DNA from: JAAYJM01 sp964498585
GTDB taxonomy: Bacteria > Bacteroidota > Ignavibacteria > Kapaibacteriales > UBA2268
NCBI GenBank assembly: GCA_964498585.1
Contig: CAZCHH010000036.1
Location: 1-36,396 of the forward strand
Reading direction: 5' to 3'
DNA: 36,396 nt
The notes beneath the pieces were generated by a model. The model ran no database searches. It saw only the letters and a program-made list of their open reading frames with translations, and was not told the origin of the DNA. This document shows, in pieces, positions 31,776 to 36,396 of the stretch (its first letter is position 1; every line of letters begins with the position of its first letter). A program made the translations under genes and the position numbers.

Positions 31776-33482
31776 CTAAATACTTTTCTTTACTATCGTT
31801 TTCATAAAATCGTTATAATCCAAGCAATTAATTACATCATCTTTTTCAATAAATGCCTTACGTGCAGAACGAATTCCATAAAACACATCTGTTAAAGTTT
31901 CAAGACGATGAGAATCGGGATTAATTGAGAGTTTTACTCCTTTTTCTTTTGCCTTCAAGCAATTTTCCCAAGATAAATCCAAGCGGTATGGATTTGAATT
32001 TATTTCAATCGCCTTTCCGTAATCCGCAGCTGCTTGGATTACCTCGTCCATATCAACTTCATATCCTTTTCTAACAAGTAGAAGTCGCCCGGTAGGATGA
32101 CCTAAAATTGTAGTATAAGGACTCATAAGGGCATAGACAAGCCGCTTTGTCATCTCCTTTTTGCTAAGGTTGAAACTTGAATGAATTGATGCAACAACTA
32201 CATCGAACTGGCTTAAAACACTTTCAGAATTGTCAAGCGAGCCATCTTTGTTGATATCGGCTTCAATTCCTTTCAAAATATGTATTCCCAGCCCTTCTTC
32301 GTTCAATTTATCAATTTCTTTGAACTGCTCAAGAATTCTTTCATCTGTTAAGCCGTTTGCATATCTTGCTGATTCACTGTGGTCGCAAATAGCAAGGTAT
32401 TCAAAACCCATTTTCTTACATTCCAAAGCAATATTCCGAATTGTGCTTTTTCCATCAGACCAGTTGGAATGAACGTGTATCATTCCTTTTAAATCGCAAA
32501 GTTTTATAAGTGGTTTTAGCTCGTTTTTTGCTGCTTTTTCAATTACTTCAGGAGTTTCGCGGATTTCCGGGTGAATATACTGCAAATCTACTTCCCGGTA
32601 AATATCTTCTTCATTTTTGAAAATGATTTGATTACCATTCAAATTACAGGAATGTTCTGAAATCGAATAATTTTTTTCCAGAAATACTTTGTCTAATCTG
32701 CTTAAATATTCGTCTGAGCCGGTAGTTCGGTTTAGTCGCCAGTGGAAATTATCAGAATTACAAATTTCGATTGTTAAGTCAATGCCAAGTTTCGTTTTAC
32801 CTTGGAAAATATTTTCATTTTGAAGCAAATCCAATTCGCTTATAAGGAATTTCGAAGCTTTTTCAAAATCATTACTTTCAACAATAATGTAAAAATCTTT
32901 TACTGTTTCAGTGAAACGTCTGTATTCGCTGGTAAAGCCAGCTTGCTGAATGAAATCCTGCTTATTTAAACTATTCAAAATAGCAGCGCAGTCCTGAATT
33001 GAATGTTCCTGATTGAAGCGTCCTTTGCCAGCTTTTTTATGCTCTACGCTGTTTAAAATCAAGTCCTGGGATTTTGCAGAAAAGCCCTTTATTTTAGATA
33101 GTTCATTTTTTTTGCAGGCATTTTCTAATTCCTGCAAGTTCTTTATATTATGATTATAAAATAAATCTGCTGCTTTTCTGGGACCAATTAATGCGATTTT
33201 TGTTAGTTCAAGCAAACTTTCAGGAACGTCTTCCTTTAATTTTTCGTAGTATTCAATTTTTCCTGTTGTATAGTAATCTGTAATCTTTTTGACTAAAGCA
33301 TCGCCAAAACCGGGAATTTCAGAAAGTTTATTTTCTTTTACCAAGCTTTCTAAATCTAAATTTTCACTTATGATTAATTCAGCAGCATTTTTGTATGCCC
33401 TTGCTTTAAATGGATTTTCACCCTTGATTTCTAAAATTAATGCAATTTTTTCTAATATTGAAATTAAATTATAATCTATCAT
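31776..33482 (-). CDS. polX: PolX-family protein with damaged polymerase site and intact PHP nuclease
   Basis: 568 residues, full PolX length. Helix-hairpin-helix regions at 20-130 (EIPGFGDALVKKI 55-67; IALIGPRKAADLF 97-108; IKGFSAKSQDLIL). In the palm, the usual ETVxDxD reads ETVKDFY (192-198): the second Asp is Tyr198; the third acid may be D235 (LGIDLT). The GSxRR motif is also altered (FTSEYRR). The PHP domain is complete: MIHVHSNWSDG (H336, H338), AICDHSE (D367, H368), GIEADI (E406), ASIHSS (H434), LGHPTGR (H462), NPDSHR (D523, H525). Predicted: a DNA-binding PHP phosphoesterase/exonuclease in repair that has lost polymerase activity. Its ATG overlaps the hydrolase stop by one base. Confidence 0.88.
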   Translation of the reverse strand: MIDYNLISILEKIALILEIKGENPFKARAYKNAAELIISENLDLESLVKENKLSEIPGFGDALVKKITDYYTTGKIEYYEKLKEDVPESLLELTKIALIGPRKAADLFYNHNIKNLQELENACKKNELSKIKGFSAKSQDLILNSVEHKKAGKGRFNQEHSIQDCAAILNSLNKQDFIQQAGFTSEYRRFTETVKDFYIIVESNDFEKASKFLISELDLLQNENIFQGKTKLGIDLTIEICNSDNFHWRLNRTTGSDEYLSRLDKVFLEKNYSISEHSCNLNGNQIIFKNEEDIYREVDLQYIHPEIRETPEVIEKAAKNELKPLIKLCDLKGMIHVHSNWSDGKSTIRNIALECKKMGFEYLAICDHSESARYANGLTDERILEQFKEIDKLNEEGLGIHILKGIEADINKDGSLDNSESVLSQFDVVVASIHSSFNLSKKEMTKRLVYALMSPYTTILGHPTGRLLLVRKGYEVDMDEVIQAAADYGKAIEINSNPYRLDLSWENCLKAKEKGVKLSINPDSHRLETLTDVFYGIRSARKAFIEKDDVINCLDYNDFMKTIVKKSI

Positions 33483-34399
33483 TATTGTTTTCTAATTTTT
33501 TCTAACAAATCTAACGTTTCTGCAATTATGACGTCTGGAGAGGAAAGATGCATTGAATGATTGCTGTTTTCAATTATACTGAACTCACTTTTTTCAGATA
33601 AATCCTTGAGTTTGCGACTATTTCGCAACCAAAATTCTTCAATAGCTTTTGCTTCTTCTTCCGGAATACCGATTGAAGTTGAAATTCTGAGCATTTCCTT
33701 GGCATCTCTACAAAGCACCTTTATTGGAATATTCGGAAAAGTAGGAATTGAATTGATTTCATCAATACTTTCGTCAAGCATTTCGTATTCTTTTAGCACT
33801 GTTCGATATAGTTTCCTGTCGGCATAATATTTTAAAAGAGCAGATTTCATTTGTTTCTGCATATTTTCATAAGCTAAGTTAAGAACCTCTAATATTTGTT
33901 CTTCAAATGTTTCATCATCTAATTCAAGCATTGCTTTAATGTTGCTCATTCTTTTTTTCATTGAAAGGAACTGATGATAAGTAGGAGCATCTATTTGATA
34001 GAAATCATTTTCTTTTATTGTATTAGTATCTGCAAGGATTAAGCCACATACCATTTCAGGGAATAATTTTGCAAAATGCAGCAAATACAAGCCACCCAAA
34101 GAACCTCCTATGAAAACGAAAGGATCTGGTAAATTCAGATTTTTTAGCAATAAATTAAGTTCAGTTGCGATTTGCCGGCTGGAGCGTTTGGTCTTTGAAT
34201 CGGGGCTTTCGCCATATCCCGCTCTGTCGTAACTTATAACAGTTGTGTACTTTGATAGTTCTAATTGAATAGGTAGCCATTCAGTTGAGCAGCAACCAAG
34301 AGTAGTTTCAATAACAACTGCCGGCGTTCCTTTGCCGCTAATTTTTGCAAATAGCTCAGTTGTGCCAGCGTTTACATATTTTCCTTCTATTTTTTTCAT
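33482..34399 (-). CDS. Alpha/beta hydrolase
   Basis: 305 residues, canonical fold: VVIETTLGCCSTEWLP (oxyanion strand; HGxxG is not strictly kept), VISYDRAGYGESPDS, nucleophile elbow FIGGSLGGLYLLHFA (Ser100), IKVLCRDAKE (Asp232, probable acid), and IIENSNHSMHLSSPD (His281). No signal peptide, so cytoplasmic. A cap region of about 80 residues (135-215) suggests an esterase, lipase or haloalkane-type enzyme; the substrate cannot be told. It overlaps the polX ATG by one base, so they form an operon. Confidence 0.9.
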   Translation of the reverse strand: MKKIEGKYVNAGTTELFAKISGKGTPAVVIETTLGCCSTEWLPIQLELSKYTTVISYDRAGYGESPDSKTKRSSRQIATELNLLLKNLNLPDPFVFIGGSLGGLYLLHFAKLFPEMVCGLILADTNTIKENDFYQIDAPTYHQFLSMKKRMSNIKAMLELDDETFEEQILEVLNLAYENMQKQMKSALLKYYADRKLYRTVLKEYEMLDESIDEINSIPTFPNIPIKVLCRDAKEMLRISTSIGIPEEEAKAIEEFWLRNSRKLKDLSEKSEFSIIENSNHSMHLSSPDVIIAETLDLLEKIRKQ

Positions 34400-34429
34400 T
34401 ATTTTTAAAATTAAAAAAATATAATCTTA

Positions 34430-34437
34430 CAAAATTA
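34430..34437 (-). promoter_or_regulatory. Possible -7 element before the hydrolase-polX operon
   Basis: TAATTTTG on the minus strand, 30 nt before the hydrolase ATG, identical to the element at 14122-14129. No clear upstream TTTG. Confidence 0.3.
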
Positions 34438-34499
34438 ACTCTTTTTTATTTTATAGCATTAATTTTTGTTGATTTATTGATTCGTTGGTATACCTTAAA

Positions 34500-34590
34500 A
34501 CGTTTACAAAGTTTGTAAGGTAATATTAGCGATGTCATTTCCATTATAATAAAGCATTTGCTTTATCAGGGTATTCGAAATGACAAGGAT
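34500..34590. repeat. Interspersed repeat, copy 6 (partial)
   Basis: Contains ACGTTTACAAAGTTTGTAAGG, TTAGCGATGTCATTTCCATT and AAAGCATTTGCTTTATCAGGG ... CGAAATGACAAGG, modules shared with the copies at 30346, 31590 and 36250. It fills the gap between the hydrolase and vapC-like genes. Confidence 0.65.
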
Positions 34591-34641
34591 GCAATATAAC
34601 AAACTAGGAGGGGTATGTAGTTCTGAATTTGTAGTATAAAT

Positions 34642-35028
34642 TTAGGAGAATGGATTTATTAAACATAAATCAGCAATATCAACAAAGTCTTTTGTATTTC
34701 TTGTAACTAAAGTTAGGTTGTTGATTATTGACGTTGCTGCTATGACTGCATCAGGAACAGGGATTTTATTAGATTGTTTGATTTTAATAGTCATATTTTC
34801 AACATTTTGGTCAATATAAAATACTCTTGCATTTTTTAGAAACGATTCAATTTTTTTCCTAATAACATTATCAATTCTATGCCAACCAAGTAGTTCAATT
34901 TTTGTAATTGTTGAAATATTAAAAGAAAATTGGAAAATTGATTCAATGAAATTTAACTGAGAATCAGGTATTTTATTATCCATATAATAAATAATAATGT
35001 TAGTATCAATTAAATATTTCTTGTCCAT
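34642..35028 (-). CDS. vapC: VapC-like PIN-domain toxin
   Basis: 128 residues. The four PIN acidic residues are in place: Asp8 (YLIDTNIII), Glu45 (TKIELLGW), Asp93 (VPDAVIAATSI), Asp114 (TRNTKDF). PIN toxins are Mg-dependent RNases that cut tRNA or rRNA and halt translation. It overlaps its antitoxin by 19 nt, with the antitoxin first, as in type II pairs. Length is typical. The tmRNA gene lies just upstream of the pair on the same strand. Confidence 0.9.
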   Translation of the reverse strand: MDKKYLIDTNIIIYYMDNKIPDSQLNFIESIFQFSFNISTITKIELLGWHRIDNVIRKKIESFLKNARVFYIDQNVENMTIKIKQSNKIPVPDAVIAATSIINNLTLVTRNTKDFVDIADLCLINPFS

Positions 35029-35219
35029 TCTTCTCTTATATTTAATAATTCAGCATCAATATCTAAATTCAAATCAGATAAAATACCTTTATATTCATTT
35101 GGATGAAATTCATTTGTATTTTCTTTTTCCAATAAATTATTTAATTTATTCCACAAGATAACTGGAATAACAACATATTCAGCATTTCCTTTTGAATTAT
35201 ATATGTAGCTAACATTCAT
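35010..35219 (-). CDS. Antitoxin of the VapC-like toxin
   Basis: 69 residues. A beta-strand N-terminus (VSYIYNSKGNAEYVVIPVILWNKL) of the type seen in Bacteroidota PIN-partner antitoxins, then a helical, acidic C-terminus (LSDLNLDIDAELLNIREEW) that would wrap the toxin. Such antitoxins neutralise the toxin and repress their own promoter. It starts with ATG at 35219 and overlaps the toxin gene. Confidence 0.8.
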   Translation of the reverse strand: MNVSYIYNSKGNAEYVVIPVILWNKLNNLLEKENTNEFHPNEYKGILSDLNLDIDAELLNIREEWTRNI

Positions 35220-35253
35220 AATTAAGTATTTTTTTAATATTAAATAACTTTTG

Positions 35254-35614
35254 TGGAGATGGCGGGAGTCGAACCCGCGTCCAGAGAGCTTCTCTCACTG
35301 CTTCTACATACTTAGTCGATTTATAAGTTTCACTGTAATGTTAGCCAAACGACAGGCACATTGCAGCAATCACCAGTTAAGTTTTCATTTATGCACCTGC
35401 TGAGCAAGCATAAACTATCCTATCTATTTTCGACGCTTTGAAAAGAACCGGTAGGCAAACCCTTCAAAAAGCGTAGCAGCGTTTTTTTTATGCTGCTAAA
35501 GCGTAATTATTGTTGGCATTTATTATAATGCAGCGGTTGTATTAACGTGCAGCACCACTAAGCACGGTATGCAACAAGCGAAATCCATCACCCCGTCGAA
35601 GCCATTTCATCCCC
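35254..35614 (-). ncRNA. ssrA: tmRNA (transfer-messenger RNA)
   Basis: Read on the minus strand. The 5' end GGGGATGAAATGGCTTCGACG and the 3' end GGGTTCGACTCCCGCCATCTCCA pair in the acceptor stem (GGGGAUG/CAUCUCC), with the T-loop GTTCGACTC. The terminal CCA is not encoded (the genome has CAA after the discriminator A). A one-piece RNA of 361 nt. The tag frame is at 35488-35517: GCC AAC AAT AAT TAC GCT TTA GCA GCA TAA, tag ANNNYALAA, of nine residues as in Bacteroidetes (compare GENNYALAA). It rescues stalled ribosomes with SmpB and marks proteins for ClpXP. Confidence 0.95.
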
Positions 35615-35643
35615 TTTGAATTTTTGACGTTTTTCTTAGCTTT

Positions 35644-36216
35644 TTATTTCAATTTATACGATTTTAGTTCTATAAAATCTTCTCTACCTGATTCTTTTTC
35701 GTTCAAGTTTTTATTAATCATTTTTATTATGCCAATTCCGGGAGTTGCATAAATTTTAATATTATCATATTCTGAATTTATTTCATATAGGATACATTTA
35801 AATTTTCCTGCTGGGACTTCAACTTCTTTGTTTAAAGAATTAATTATTACTGTTTCGCCATCAGCTTTGAATTTATCACCTACATTTACTGGATAATGTA
35901 GTAAAATTATCGGATATAGTTCTTCAATTAATTCATATTTTTGTGATATCCATAAACCTTTTTCATCATTTTTTACTAAGGAATTCTGAAAGCCATCATT
36001 CATAATAAACCACATTTCATCTTTTATCAAAGTATCTCCTATTATTTCCATTTTTAAAGTAGTGTCTTTATTAATGACTAAAGTTCCAGCATAAGTCCAT
36101 TCATTCCCAACAGCTAACGGAATGATTTCATCTTTCTCTTTCGCCAGAACAGTGCAAATTGAATTTACGAACAAGCAAATTATTAGTAAGCAAAAAATTG
36201 TAATTATTTTTTTCAT
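35644..36216 (-). CDS. Secreted protein of unknown function with VGNxWxY motif
   Basis: 190 residues. A signal peptide (KKIITIFCLLIICLFVNSIC) is followed by IIPLAVGNEWTYAG (about 31-44), a start typical of small secreted beta-rich proteins in Bacteroidota/Chlorobiota, and by EVEVPAGKFKCILYEI and IKIYATPGIGIIK, a DUF-like pattern of alternating strands. Cys21 occurs in the signal region, but the lipobox (NSIC) is weak. It lies 29 nt upstream of the tmRNA 5' end on the same strand. Role unknown. Confidence 0.8.
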   Translation of the reverse strand: MKKIITIFCLLIICLFVNSICTVLAKEKDEIIPLAVGNEWTYAGTLVINKDTTLKMEIIGDTLIKDEMWFIMNDGFQNSLVKNDEKGLWISQKYELIEELYPIILLHYPVNVGDKFKADGETVIINSLNKEVEVPAGKFKCILYEINSEYDNIKIYATPGIGIIKMINKNLNEKESGREDFIELKSYKLK

Positions 36217-36249
36217 AATGATACCTTTTATTTATATGATAGTTATACA

Positions 36250-36396
36250 TATTGTCATTTCGAACTCCCAGATAAAGGGAGACTTTCATTTAAATAGAGA
36301 TGACATTATTTAATCCTGTCATTCTGACGAATATCAGAATCTATCTTATTATTGTTCGACGCTATTCAATTTTAGCTATTTCAATGAAGCATTTGG
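36250..36396. repeat. Interspersed repeat, copy 7, running off the right edge
   Basis: TATTGTCATTTCGAACTCCC ... TTTAAATAGAGATGACATT, then CTGTCATTCTGACGAATATC as in copy 1; the last 35 bases are the exact reverse complement of 22120-22154. So this copy carries an inverted end module relative to copy 3, and the element continues past the window. Confidence 0.8.

Noticed and set aside
35221..35640. tRNA gene at the 3' end of the tmRNA
   Set aside because: The T-arm and acceptor stem belong to the tmRNA, whose 5' half is 360 nt away; no anticodon arm lies between. No tRNA or rRNA gene is seen elsewhere.

Overview
The window is AT-rich, and several signs point to the Bacteroidota/Chlorobiota (FCB) group, perhaps an Ignavibacteria- or Kapabacteria-like lineage. 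These are the gene order ileS - dksA-like - lspA, a tmRNA tag of the Bacteroidetes type (ANNNYALAA), and two promoters that match the Bacteroidota pattern TTTG-N19/20-TAnnTTTG (before ileS at 28870-28900 and before the restriction operon at 7172-7203). The species cannot be fixed from sequence reading alone.

Left part (1-7.6 kb): a minus-strand fibronectin-III protein runs off the left edge. It is followed by a 9-copy 21-bp minisatellite and two terminator-like hairpins. A minus-strand defence operon comes next: a nuclease-methylase fusion (BcgI-like RM subunit), an OLD-family ATPase/TOPRIM nuclease, and an HsdS-type specificity subunit. A third hairpin of the same family as the first closes the block. 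No HsdR translocase is present.

Middle left (7.6-14.1 kb): a lipoprotein fuses a SAM-hydroxide-adenosyltransferase-like domain to an ABC substrate-binding domain. A GT9 glycosyltransferase and a triple-PAS protein form a pair with no gap, MazG is on the plus strand, and a seven-Asp-box lipoprotein is on the minus strand.

Accessory island (14.2-18.3 kb): a broken IS1380-type transposase, a possible tiny cationic/hydrophobic ORF, a solitary minimal nucleotidyltransferase, and a large methyltransferase fused to a PD-(D/E)XK-like nuclease (single-chain type IIG-like). The 3' flank carries a ~95-bp tandem duplication with inverted repeats.

Core genes (18.4-36.2 kb): an amino-acid permease, a YciO-type protein and an L-2-hydroxyglutarate-oxidase-like enzyme on the plus strand; then ileS, dksA-like, lspA and recF as one minus-strand operon ending in a strong hairpin terminator. 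IleRS carries a permuted HIGH motif (GIHH), the hallmark of mupirocin-hyper-resistant IleRS2. The DksA-like protein has a ~270-residue Lys/Ala-rich tail with two AT-hooks. Next come dsrE-like and cobO, a secreted CsgG/LpoB-like protein, a PolX whose polymerase site is damaged but whose PHP nuclease site is intact, an alpha/beta hydrolase, a VapBC-like toxin-antitoxin pair, tmRNA, and a secreted protein.

Intergenic gaps are filled with an interspersed repeat family built on GTCATTCTGA.../...TCAGAATGAC arms (at least seven sites) and with hairpins built on AGATG...CATCT arms. The strongest candidates for new biology are the RM/OLD operon, the SAM-domain/substrate-binding lipoprotein, and the AT-hook DksA fusion.
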